Shown here piece after piece: positions 47,155-55,151 of a DNA stretch of 64,000 bases. Each line of letters starts with the position of its first letter. Position 1 is the first letter of the stretch. The DNA lies in NCBI GenBank assembly GCA_002840095.1, contig PGZL01000005.1, positions 339,812-403,811 on the forward strand, written 5' to 3'. Below the pieces are notes generated by a model, which ran no database searches, was not told the DNA's origin, and saw nothing but the letters and a program-made list of their open reading frames with translations. The position numbers were made by a program, and so were the translations under genes. The stretch comes from Gammaproteobacteria bacterium HGW-Gammaproteobacteria-1. Lineage in GTDB: Bacteria > Pseudomonadota > Gammaproteobacteria > Thiohalomonadales > Thiohalomonadaceae.

Positions 47155-47228
47155 ACCGCTGGAGACACGGGGTAACCAGGAAAAGACAGGTTATCCCTGT
47201 GCCCCCCGTGTTCCCCGTGGTTAAATCC
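47155..47228. repeat. Family A-like inverted repeat
   Basis: ggagacacggggtaacc and ggttatccctgtgcc plus ccccgtgttccccgtgg form nested imperfect hairpins between the 69-aa gene and ccmI, 3' of both. Confidence 0.7.
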
Positions 47229-47291
47229 TTGCGCCTTGGATTTCTGAGATAGTTTCAAAAACCCCGTTTGATTCACCCGTTGGCGGGGCGT

Positions 47292-48485
47292 CTACGGACG
47301 CGCCCGGCCGATCTCGATCACCACCGGCGCGGTAGCGCGCGTATCCACCACGGCACTGCCTTCCAGATCACCGCTGACCGCACCGGCGCTGCCGCTGCGG
47401 CTGACGCGGGCCACCACTTCCACCTGGGCGAAGTCCGCCAGTGAGCGTCCCGCGGTGAGCTGGGCGCTTTCGTCCAGCACGATGTTGAGCGGCAGGTCGC
47501 GCACCTGGCGCCGCACGGCGGCGATGGGCATGCCGCCTTCCGGCGGACGCGCCAGGATGAACAACACCTGGTCCGGCTGCGCCTGGGCCGCCAGGGTCGG
47601 TGCCAGGCTGATGCGCAGGCGCAGCGGCGGCACCGCCTCGGCCAGGGCCTGCGGCTCGCCGCTGCGCGCCCGCGCCTCCGCCAGGTTGTCGCGCACCAGT
47701 CCCGCTGCCTCGCCCTGCGGCGGCAGCATGGCCTCCAATCGCTTCCAGTGACCGATGGCGGCGGCGTAGTCCTCCGCCTGGAAGGCCGCGATGCCCGCCA
47801 GCCACAGCGCGCCCTGGGCGTCCGGGTCCAGCTCCAGCGCGCGCCGCACCATCTGCTGCGGCCGGCCCTTCATATCGCCCTGCTGCATGGCGAGAATTTC
47901 TGCATAGCTGGTCAGCAGGTCGGGATGGTCGCCCACGTTCTTCAGCCCTTCCTCGTAGGCCGCGCCCGCCTCGGCGTAGCGCTCCTGCATGGTCAGCGAG
48001 CGACCCAGCAGGATCCAGCCCTGCGCATCCTTGGGTTCGCGCTTGAGGCGATCGGCCAGCTGCTGGGTCAGCGTCGCCATGTCGGTATCGACGACGGGTT
48101 CGTCCGCCGCCGCGTGTGTCGCCTCCGGCAGGTCGATAAAATCGGTCGCTCCCAGCTGCACGTACAGCAGCCCCGCCAGCAGGGGCACGGCGAGGCCCAG
48201 GACCAGGGCCAGGCGGCGCGACGGCCGCTGCTCGGTCTTGCCTTCGTTGCCGGTGTTGAGCAGCAGGTCGCGTTCCAGTTCGAGGCGCGCCGCTTCGTAC
48301 TGGTCGGCACTGATGGCATCGTCCCCGAGCTCCTGCTCCAGTTCGTCGCGGCGTTCCTGAAACAGCGCCACGTTGAGCGCCTCGCGCTCCTGGCCGCGCG
48401 CACGGGCCGTGCGGAACAAGGGCAATACCACCGGCAACAGGGCCAGCACCGTCAGCAACAGCGCCAACAATACGAAAGCGATCAT
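47292..48485 (-). CDS. ccmI: Cytochrome c-type biogenesis protein CcmI
   Basis: A 397-aa System I apocytochrome c chaperone. Two N-terminal membrane helices flank a Leu/Glu-rich loop, and a periplasmic TPR region follows (LADRLKREPKDAQGWILLGRSLTMQERYAEAGAAYEEGL, then further repeats). The C-terminal domain is beta-rich. It is last of the leftward ccm operon and overlaps ccmH by four bases. Confidence 0.94.
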   Translation of the reverse strand: MIAFVLLALLLTVLALLPVVLPLFRTARARGQEREALNVALFQERRDELEQELGDDAISADQYEAARLELERDLLLNTGNEGKTEQRPSRRLALVLGLAVPLLAGLLYVQLGATDFIDLPEATHAAADEPVVDTDMATLTQQLADRLKREPKDAQGWILLGRSLTMQERYAEAGAAYEEGLKNVGDHPDLLTSYAEILAMQQGDMKGRPQQMVRRALELDPDAQGALWLAGIAAFQAEDYAAAIGHWKRLEAMLPPQGEAAGLVRDNLAEARARSGEPQALAEAVPPLRLRISLAPTLAAQAQPDQVLFILARPPEGGMPIAAVRRQVRDLPLNIVLDESAQLTAGRSLADFAQVEVVARVSRSGSAGAVSGDLEGSAVVDTRATAPVVIEIGRARP

Positions 48486-48949
48486 TGTTTTTCTCCGCGC
48501 TCGCGCACCATGGTTTCCAGCCGCTGCCGCTCCTCGTCGCTCAGCGGCGCCTCTTCGCCCGCCGCCATGCGCCGGCGCACGATGAGCGTCAGCACCACGG
48601 CGCCGCCCAGCAGCAGCAGGAACGGCCCCACCCACAGCACCAGGGTGCTGCCGCGCAGTGGCGGCCGGTACAGCACGAAATCACCGTAGCGCTCGGTCAT
48701 GAAGTTGACGATGTCGGCGTCGGTTTTTCCGGCCAGGATCATTTCGTGGATCTGGCGCCGCAGGTCCAGCGCCAGTCCGGCATTGGAGTCGGCCAGGTTC
48801 TGGTTCTGGCACACCAGGCAGCGCAGCTCCTGCGACAGCTGGTTGAAACGCGCCTCCTGCTCCGCCGTGTCGAACTGGTAGCTGCTGATCGCCGCGGCGG
48901 CGATGCCGTGGAAGCCGAGCAGCAGCATGGCAGCCAGCCACTTTCTCAT
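48482..48949 (-). CDS. ccmH: Cytochrome c-type biogenesis protein CcmH
   Basis: A 155-aa thiol-disulfide protein. The signal/anchor N-terminus is followed by the LRCLVCQNQNLADS motif (CxxC) that reduces apocytochrome cysteines, then a membrane helix (VLWVGPFLLLLGGAVVLTLIVRRR). The ATG at 48949 overlaps the ccmG stop. Confidence 0.95.
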   Translation of the reverse strand: MRKWLAAMLLLGFHGIAAAAISSYQFDTAEQEARFNQLSQELRCLVCQNQNLADSNAGLALDLRRQIHEMILAGKTDADIVNFMTERYGDFVLYRPPLRGSTLVLWVGPFLLLLGGAVVLTLIVRRRMAAGEEAPLSDEERQRLETMVRERGEKQ

Positions 48950-49485
48950 GACGTCTTCCCCTGCAGCTGATGAACAATGGGCTGGATGGTGTCGCGCCAC
49001 ACCTGCGGCGTCAGCGGCCCGATGTGCTTGTAGCGGATGGTTCCCTGCGCATCGACGACGAAGGTTTCCGGCACGCCGTACACGCCCCAGTCTATGCCCA
49101 CGCGCCCTTCGTAATCGAAGGCGCTGGCGCGGTAGGGATTGCCGTGGCGTTGCAGCCAGGCCAGGGCGTCGGCACGCTCGTCCTTGTAGTTGAGGCCGTA
49201 GATGGGCACCTCGCCGCCGCGGGACAGTTGCATGAGAAAGGGATGCTCCTGGCGACATGCCACACACCAGCTGGCCCAGACGTTGAACAGGCTCACCTTG
49301 TTCTGCATCAGATCCGCCCGGCCCAGGGTGGTCTCGGGGCTGTGCAGCTGCGGCAATGCAAAGGCCGGCGCCGGCTTGTCGATGAGCGGCGACGGCACGG
49401 CGCGCGGGTCGAGCCGGAGGCCGACGGCGAACAGGCCCACCAGCGCGGCGAATATCACCAGAGGAATCAGATAACGCATCTTCAT
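48946..49485 (-). CDS. ccmG: Thiol:disulfide interchange protein CcmG/DsbE
   Basis: A 179-aa periplasmic thioredoxin-like protein with an N-terminal membrane anchor and the active site WASWCVACRQEHP (CxxC). It passes reducing power to CcmH and apocytochrome c. It overlaps ccmF by four bases. Confidence 0.96.
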   Translation of the reverse strand: MKMRYLIPLVIFAALVGLFAVGLRLDPRAVPSPLIDKPAPAFALPQLHSPETTLGRADLMQNKVSLFNVWASWCVACRQEHPFLMQLSRGGEVPIYGLNYKDERADALAWLQRHGNPYRASAFDYEGRVGIDWGVYGVPETFVVDAQGTIRYKHIGPLTPQVWRDTIQPIVHQLQGKTS

Positions 49486-51461
49486 GACGCAACACTCCCT
49501 GTGGCGACGCCGGTCCCTTCCTGTGCCGCCTTGCGTGCCAGGCGATACCGCCGGTCGGACGCGGCGAGGATGCCGCCCAGGGCCATCAACATGGCCCCCA
49601 GCCAGATCCAGCGCACAAAGGGCTTGTAATACAGGCGCACGGCCCAGGCGCCGTCGCCCAGCGGTTCGCCCAGCGCGACATAGAGATCGCGGGTCAGGCC
49701 CCAGTCGATGCCCGCCTCGGTCATGGGCATGCCGGTCACGGTATAGGAGCGTTTCTCGGTGTGCAGCACGGTGACCTCACGCTCGTCCTTCAGCACGCGC
49801 AGAGTGGCGCGGCTGGCGTCGTAATTGGGCCCGCGGTGGTTGCTGATGCCGTCGAAGACGAAGCTGTGCTCACCCATGACGAAGGTCTCGCCCGGTGCCA
49901 GGCGTATGTCGTGCTCCAGGCTGTAGTGGCTGGACAGGGTGACGCCCGCCACCGTCACCGCCACGCCCAGGTGCGCGGCGACCATGCCGTAGAAACTGCG
50001 GCTCTGGCGCCGCATGCCCTGCCACAGCGAGGGGCTGTGGCGCGTGAGGTTGCGCAGATCGAGCAACGTCGTGGCCGCAATCCACACCACCAGCACGGAA
50101 CCCAGCATCGCCATCGGCGCCCAGGAGCGGAACAGCAGCCAGGGCAACAGCGCGCCGACCGCGATGCTCGCCGCCAGGGTGGCGCGCAGCACGTGTTGCA
50201 GGCGGCCCACGTGATCCTCCTTCCAGCGCGTCAGCGGACCGACGCCGATCATGAAGGCCAGCGGCACCATCAGCGGCACGAAGACGGAATTGAAATACGG
50301 CGGGCCGACGGAAATCTTGCCCATGTTCAGCGCATCCAGCACCAGGGGATACAGCGTGCCGAGCAGGATCGAGGCCGTCGCCACCACCAGGAACACGTTG
50401 TTGCCGAGCAGCATGGTCTCGCGCGACACCAGGGCGAAGTGGCCGGTGCTCTTCACCTGCGGCGCGCGCCAGGCATAGATCAGCAGCGAGGCGCCGACCA
50501 CCACCGCCAGCAGCAGCAGGATGAACACGCCGCGGCGCGGATCACTGGCGAAGGCATGCACCGAGGTGAGCACGCCGGAACGCACCAGGAAGGTACCGAG
50601 CAGCGACAGGGAGAAGGTGAAGATGGCCAACAGCACCGTCCAGTTCTTGAAGGCGCTGCGCTTTTCCGCCACCGCCAGGGAATGGATCAGGGCGGTACCC
50701 ATCAGCCAGGGCATGAACGAGGCGTTTTCCACCGGGTCCCAGAACCACCAGCCGCCCCAGCCCAGTTCGTAATAGGCCCACCAGCTGCCCAGGGCGATGC
50801 CCACGGTCATGAACACCCAAGCCACCGTAGTCCAGGGACGCGACCAGCGCGCCCAGGTGGCGTCGAGGCGGCCGCCGAGCAGCGCGGCAATGGCGAAGGC
50901 GAAGGCCACGGAGAAACCGACGTAGCCCATGTACAGCATGGGCGGGTGCATCACCAGGCCGGGGTCCTGCAACAGCGGATTGAGATCGCGCCCGTCGGCG
51001 GGGATCGGCCACAGGCGCTCGAAGGGGTTGGAGGTGAAGATCAGGAAGGAGAGAAAACCGATGCTCACCAGCCCCATCACACCCAGAACGCGCGCCACCA
51101 TCACCTGCGGCAGGCGGCGGCTGAACAGTCCCACCGCGGCGCCCCATCCGGCCAGCAGCAGTGCCCACAACAGCAGCGAGCCTTCATGGCCGCCCCACAC
51201 CGCGGAGAAGCGGTAGATGGCCGGCAGCAGGCTGTTGGAGTTGCGCGCCGCGTAGGCGACGGAAAAATCGTTGCTGACGAAGGCGTAGCTCAGTATCGCG
51301 AACGACAACAGCAACAGCAGGAACTGGCCCCAGGCCACGGGACGCGCCAGCGCCATCCAATTGTCGACGCCGCGTGCGGCGCCGGCCAGCGGCACGATGC
51401 CCTGCACTACAGCCAGGCACAGGGCCAGAATCAACGCGTAATGACCTAATTCGGGGAGCAT
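49482..51461 (-). CDS. ccmF: Heme lyase subunit CcmF
   Basis: A 659-aa membrane protein with about 14 helices and the WWD motif (ELGWGGWWFWDPVENASFMPWL), which with conserved His residues handles heme for attachment to apocytochrome c. The length and motifs are standard. Confidence 0.97.
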   Translation of the reverse strand: MLPELGHYALILALCLAVVQGIVPLAGAARGVDNWMALARPVAWGQFLLLLLSFAILSYAFVSNDFSVAYAARNSNSLLPAIYRFSAVWGGHEGSLLLWALLLAGWGAAVGLFSRRLPQVMVARVLGVMGLVSIGFLSFLIFTSNPFERLWPIPADGRDLNPLLQDPGLVMHPPMLYMGYVGFSVAFAFAIAALLGGRLDATWARWSRPWTTVAWVFMTVGIALGSWWAYYELGWGGWWFWDPVENASFMPWLMGTALIHSLAVAEKRSAFKNWTVLLAIFTFSLSLLGTFLVRSGVLTSVHAFASDPRRGVFILLLLAVVVGASLLIYAWRAPQVKSTGHFALVSRETMLLGNNVFLVVATASILLGTLYPLVLDALNMGKISVGPPYFNSVFVPLMVPLAFMIGVGPLTRWKEDHVGRLQHVLRATLAASIAVGALLPWLLFRSWAPMAMLGSVLVVWIAATTLLDLRNLTRHSPSLWQGMRRQSRSFYGMVAAHLGVAVTVAGVTLSSHYSLEHDIRLAPGETFVMGEHSFVFDGISNHRGPNYDASRATLRVLKDEREVTVLHTEKRSYTVTGMPMTEAGIDWGLTRDLYVALGEPLGDGAWAVRLYYKPFVRWIWLGAMLMALGGILAASDRRYRLARKAAQEGTGVATGSVAS

Positions 51462-51481
51462 GGTGGGTTCCTAAAAGATCT

Positions 51482-51610
51482 GCCGCGGAGGCGCGGAGGC
51501 GCAGAGTGTTTCAATCGCATATATCAGACATGCCTACAACAATCCGCATTCTCTCGGCACATGAGGCATTCCAGCAGTAATTCATCTCTGCGCCTCTGCG
51601 TCTCCGCGGC
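51482..51610. repeat. Family A inverted repeat between ccmF and ccmE
   Basis: gccgcggaggcgcggaggcg (left) and cgcctctgcgtctccgcggc (right) enclose about 80 bp without a gene. It interrupts the ccm operon. Confidence 0.85.
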
Positions 51611-51624
51611 GGGTTTAATCATGA

Positions 51625-52086
51625 TCACTGCGGGCCGTGCGGATTGGCCACTGCGCCTTCCTGCTCCGCCTTCTTCAGCGCATCGGCCACTTCCGGCGGC
51701 ATGTAGTTCTCGTCATGCTTGGCCAGGACCTGATCGGCGACAAAGCGGCCGTTGCCGTTCATCTTGCCCTGCGCCACGATACCCTGCCCCTCGCGGAACA
51801 GGTCGGGCAGTATGCCAGTGTAGTCGACGGTCACAGTGTGCGCGCCGTCAGAAACGTCGAAACTCACGCGCAGGTCCTGCCCCTCGCGCCGCACGCTGCC
51901 CTCGCGCACCAGTCCGCCGACGCGGAAGGTGTGGCCCTGCGGCACCTCGCCGCGCACCACCTGGGTCGGGCTGTAGAACAGATTGATGTTTTCGTTCAGC
52001 GCCACCAGGGCCAGCGCCACGGCAACGCCGACGCCGCTCACCACCAGGGCGATGATCAACAGCCGGTTACGACGTTTCGGATTCAC
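51625..52086 (-). CDS. ccmE: Heme chaperone CcmE
   Basis: A 153-aa protein that covalently carries heme in the periplasm. It has an N-terminal anchor (NRLLIIALVVSGVGVAVALALVAL), an OB-fold, and the heme-binding His in VLAKHDENYMPPE. The start is GTG 52086, inside the end of ccmD (20-base overlap), with ggagcgag upstream. Confidence 0.96.
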   Translation of the reverse strand: MNPKRRNRLLIIALVVSGVGVAVALALVALNENINLFYSPTQVVRGEVPQGHTFRVGGLVREGSVRREGQDLRVSFDVSDGAHTVTVDYTGILPDLFREGQGIVAQGKMNGNGRFVADQVLAKHDENYMPPEVADALKKAEQEGAVANPHGPQ

Positions 52087-52246
52087 AAACTCGCTCCTCG
52101 TTACGGCGACGCCGCTTCAGCTGGCGCCAGACCTGGCGCTCCGCGCGCCAGGGCAGCCACAGATTGATCACTATCACCACCAGGCCCAGCAGGTAGCTGG
52201 CCCAGACGTAGGGCGCATAGCCGCCCATGTGAAAAAACTCGCTCAT
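52067..52246 (-). CDS. ccmD: Heme exporter protein CcmD (59 aa)
   Basis: The short frame MSEFFHMGGYAPYVWASYLL continues with a single membrane helix (LGLVVIVINLWLPW) and a basic tail (RRRRNEERV), the CcmD layout. CcmD helps release holo-CcmE from CcmABC. It overlaps ccmC upstream (ATGA) and ccmE downstream. Confidence 0.95.
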   Translation of the reverse strand: MSEFFHMGGYAPYVWASYLLGLVVIVINLWLPWRAERQVWRQLKRRRRNEERVCESETS

Positions 52247-53001
52247 CGTGCGGACTCTCCGCCTTGACGTTCGTCAACCAGCGCACGCACCCACTGGCTG
52301 TCCCGCTCGCGCTCCAGCAATTCGCAGCGCGCCAACCGCATCACCACGGTCACATAAAACAGCGTCGCCGACAGGGCCATCAGCAACAGCGGGCGCAGCA
52401 TGTCCAGATCGATGGACGGCTTGTCGAACTTGGTCACCGTCGCCCCCTGATGCAGCGTGCTCCACCACTCCACCGAGTAATGAATGATAGGGATATTCAC
52501 TACGCCCACCAGCGCCAGCACCGCCGCGGCGCGGGCCGCGGTATCGCGCTCCTCGATGGCGGCGAGCAAACCGATATAGCCTAGATACAGAAACAGCAGA
52601 ATAAGTTCCGAGGTCAACCGCGCATCCCAGATCCACCAAGTACCCCACATGGGCTTGCCCCACAGTGAACCGGTGGCCAGGGCAAGGAAGGTGAACCAGG
52701 CACCGATGGGCGCACTGGCCGCCGCCACCATGTCCGCCACCTTGATGCGCCACACCAGGCTGACCAGCGAGGCCGCGGCGATGCTCATGTAGATGAACAT
52801 GGACAGCCACGCCGCCGGCACGTGCACGTACATGACGCGCACGCTCTCGCCCTGCTGGTAATCAGGGGGTGAATCGAACAGCGAGTAATACAGCCCCGCT
52901 GCGCCGAGCAGCAGGCTGAGCCAGCCGGACCAGCGCGCCAGCGCGCCGGACCAGCCGTAGAAGCGCTTCGGCGACCCCAATCGATGCAGCCATGCCCACA
53001 T
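52243..53001 (-). CDS. ccmC: Heme exporter protein CcmC
   Basis: A 252-aa six-helix protein with the WWD motif (WGTWWIWDARLTSELILLF) that loads heme on CcmE. I chose ATG 53001 (MWAWLHRLGSPKRFYGW) with gagggg upstream; a start 15 bases earlier is open. It is separated from ccmB by a 363-bp repeat block. Confidence 0.96.
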   Translation of the reverse strand: MWAWLHRLGSPKRFYGWSGALARWSGWLSLLLGAAGLYYSLFDSPPDYQQGESVRVMYVHVPAAWLSMFIYMSIAAASLVSLVWRIKVADMVAAASAPIGAWFTFLALATGSLWGKPMWGTWWIWDARLTSELILLFLYLGYIGLLAAIEERDTAARAAAVLALVGVVNIPIIHYSVEWWSTLHQGATVTKFDKPSIDLDMLRPLLLMALSATLFYVTVVMRLARCELLERERDSQWVRALVDERQGGESAR

Positions 53002-53364
53002 AGTGTTACCCCTCAAAATCCGTAAACACTTTCACCGCAAAGGCGCAAACCACTTAAACACCCTGACGCAGAGACGCGGAGAACATGACCCTGCATTCTC
53101 TGCGGCTCCGCGGCGGAGTCGGTTTTCATTCGGTTCAACCCAGTCATCGTAGGGTGCGCACCGCGCACCATTGCATGGCCGTGGTGCCGGCCTGGTGCGC
53201 AATGCGCACCCTACCAACTTCAAAACCCTGCCGCAGAGACGCGGAGGCGCGGAGAACATGACCCTGCATTCTCTGCGGCTCTGCATCTGGGAAATATGTT
53301 CCAGACATTTCCAACCGACTACATCCATGTAGTCGTCCGCGGCAGATGCGGTTTCCCATCCGGT
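53002..53364. repeat. Nested repeat block between ccmC and ccmB
   Basis: No gene is seen. The order is: family A sequence with gcggagaacatgaccctgca (to ~53143), a family C pair (53150-53215), then a second family A copy sharing the same sequence (53224-53364). The second copy holds the 52-bp palindromic element. The two A copies end in similar cggttcaacccag and cggttcaatccag. Confidence 0.9.
53286..53337. repeat. 52-bp palindromic element, copy 2
   Basis: Identical to the reverse complement of 4497-4548. It has GACTACAT-CC-ATGTAGTC near one end and interrupts a family A copy whose uninterrupted twin is at 53071-53143. Confidence 0.92.
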
Positions 53365-54048
53365 TCAATCCAGCGAAATACGCAGTGCCGCCGCCGTGGC
53401 CAGCGGCGCCAGGGCCGTGGCCAGCGCAAGCAACGCGCCGAGAAAGGCCATCTGGCCGGTGACCGCCATACCTGCCGCCGCGTTGCCTACCGCGCCGGCG
53501 GCGAAGATCAGCACCGGCACATACAACGGCAGCACCAGCAGCGACAGCAGCACGCCGCCGCGCCGCAGGCCCACCGTGAGGGCTACGCCGATGGCGCCGA
53601 TCAGGCTCAGCAGCGGCGTACCCAGCGCCAGCGTCGCCAGCAGGATCAGAATAGCCTCTCCGTCCAGGTGCAGCAGCAGGGCCAGCAGCGGCGACACCAG
53701 CAGCAGCGGCACGCCGGTGACTAGCCAGTGGGCCGTCACCTTGGCCAGCACCAGCAGGGGCAGCGGATACGGCGTCAGCAGCATCTGCTCCAGCGCACCG
53801 TCGTCGAAATCGGAACGGAACATGGATTCCAGCGCCAGCATCGCCGCCAGCAGCGCGCCCACCCAGATGACGCCGGGGCCGATGCTGCGCAACAGGCCCG
53901 GATCGGGATTCATGCCGAGGGGAAACAACGCCACCACCAGCACGAAGAACAGCAGCGGATTGGCCAGCTGGCCGCGCTGGCGCAGGGCCAGCATCACGTC
54001 GCGCTTGAGCAACGCGCTCCAGGCGCGGGCAAGAGAAGGTTGGTTCAT
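53365..54048 (-). CDS. ccmB: Heme exporter protein CcmB
   Basis: A 227-aa six-helix ABC permease partner of CcmA (ALLKRDVMLALRQRGQLANPLLFF; RSDFDDGALEQMLLTPYPL). The length is near the E. coli protein. The ATG at 54048 overlaps the ccmA stop. Confidence 0.96.
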   Translation of the reverse strand: MNQPSLARAWSALLKRDVMLALRQRGQLANPLLFFVLVVALFPLGMNPDPGLLRSIGPGVIWVGALLAAMLALESMFRSDFDDGALEQMLLTPYPLPLLVLAKVTAHWLVTGVPLLLVSPLLALLLHLDGEAILILLATLALGTPLLSLIGAIGVALTVGLRRGGVLLSLLVLPLYVPVLIFAAGAVGNAAAGMAVTGQMAFLGALLALATALAPLATAAALRISLD

Positions 54049-54674
54049 CCGAGGTGCAGCTGCTGTACGGTGCAGCCCTCCAGGTCCACCGCGTGATGGG
54101 AAGTCACCACCGCCATACCGCCCTGCGCCGCATGCTCGCGCAGCAGGGTTTCCACCAGGGCACGCCCGGCCACGTCCAGCGCGGTAAAGGGCTCGTCCAG
54201 CACCCACAGGCGGCTGGATACCAGCAGCAGGCGGGCCAGTGCGACGCGGCGGCGCTGGCCGGCGGAAAGCTTGCGGCAGGGCAGTTCCTCGCACTCGAAG
54301 GGCAGGCCGACGCGCTGCAGCGCCTGTTCCGGACTACCGCCGCCCGCGCCGCCCAGGGCGGCGGCGAAGGCCAGGTTCTCCAGCGGGGTCAGTTCTTCCT
54401 TGATGCCGGCATGGTGGCCGACATAACTGAGGTGCGTGGCATAGGCGGCGTAATTGTCGCGGATGTCCTCGCCCGCCCAGCACACGCGGCCTTCGGCGGG
54501 ACGGGTCAGGCCGCAGAGTATGCGCAGCAGCGTGGTCTTGCCGCTGCCGTTGTGCCCTTCGATCTGCAGCACCTCACCGGACCGCAGCGTAAAGGCGACG
54601 TCACGGAACAGGGTGCGCCCGGCACGGCGGCAGGCCAGTCCCTCGACGCTCAAATCCATGGCAGCGGTGTTCAT
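54045..54674 (-). CDS. ccmA: Heme exporter ATP-binding protein CcmA
   Basis: A 209-aa ABC ATPase with Walker A GHNGSGKTT, the signature-like LSAGQRRRVALARLL (Ala in place of the second residue Gly, as often in CcmA) and LWVLDEPFTALD. ATP hydrolysis drives release of holo-CcmE. It is the first gene of the ccm run; a small YdcH-like gene lies 17 bases upstream. Confidence 0.96.
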   Translation of the reverse strand: MNTAAMDLSVEGLACRRAGRTLFRDVAFTLRSGEVLQIEGHNGSGKTTLLRILCGLTRPAEGRVCWAGEDIRDNYAAYATHLSYVGHHAGIKEELTPLENLAFAAALGGAGGGSPEQALQRVGLPFECEELPCRKLSAGQRRRVALARLLLVSSRLWVLDEPFTALDVAGRALVETLLREHAAQGGMAVVTSHHAVDLEGCTVQQLHLG

Positions 54675-54691
54675 GCGGAAACGAAGTGTAC

Positions 54692-54928
54692 TCAGGTACG
54701 CAGCATGGCGTAGAGTTCGTCCTTGAGCCTGACCCGGCGCATCTTCATTTCTTCGGTGTAGCTGTCGGACGGGGTTTCCACTTCCTGCTCGATGCGCCGC
54801 ACCTCGCGATCCACTTCGTGGTATTCGTCGAACAGCCTGGCGAAGTGTGCGTTGCCGGTCTTCAGCGCGTGGATGCGATCGTGAAACTCGGGAAAATCGC
54901 GCTGCAGGTCGTGGTGCTCGATGGGCAT
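54692..54928 (-). CDS. YdcH/DUF465 family small protein
   Basis: A 78-aa helical protein (MPIEHHDLQRDFPEFHDRIHALKTGNAHFARLFDEYHEVDREV, then EEMKMRRVRLKDELYAML) of the DUF465 family. The function is unknown. It is 17 bp upstream of ccmA and may be its first cistron. Confidence 0.93.
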   Translation of the reverse strand: MPIEHHDLQRDFPEFHDRIHALKTGNAHFARLFDEYHEVDREVRRIEQEVETPSDSYTEEMKMRRVRLKDELYAMLRT

Positions 54929-54999
54929 GGTGTCTCCGAATATGAGATGAAACGACGGACCGACAAGGCTACCCGACTGGCCGTGCCGCACTCAAGCGG

Positions 55000-55028
55000 T
55001 TTCCGTCACGAAAAAATGCCGTTATAGT
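55000..55028 (+). promoter_or_regulatory. Possible promoter of the Mrp operon
   Basis: TTTCCG (55000-55005) and TATAGT (55023-55028) with 17 bp spacing. An inverted repeat (ACGCCGAA / TTCGGCGT, 55074-55100) lies in the leader ahead of mnhA. Confidence 0.35.
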
Positions 55029-55151
55029 TCGCCCTGTAATTGCCGTAAATTTCCAAAGGGCTTTACCGCGCTGACGCCGAATCCATGACGGGTTCGGCGT
55101 TGTCATGTATAAATCTGGACATGCCTTGACGCCCGACGACCCGCACTGCCC

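Noticed and set aside
53296..53724. Rightward frame starting MFQTFPTDYIHVVV
   Set aside because: Its first residues come from the 52-bp element (also giving a false extension of lpxK), and the rest is antisense to ccmB.
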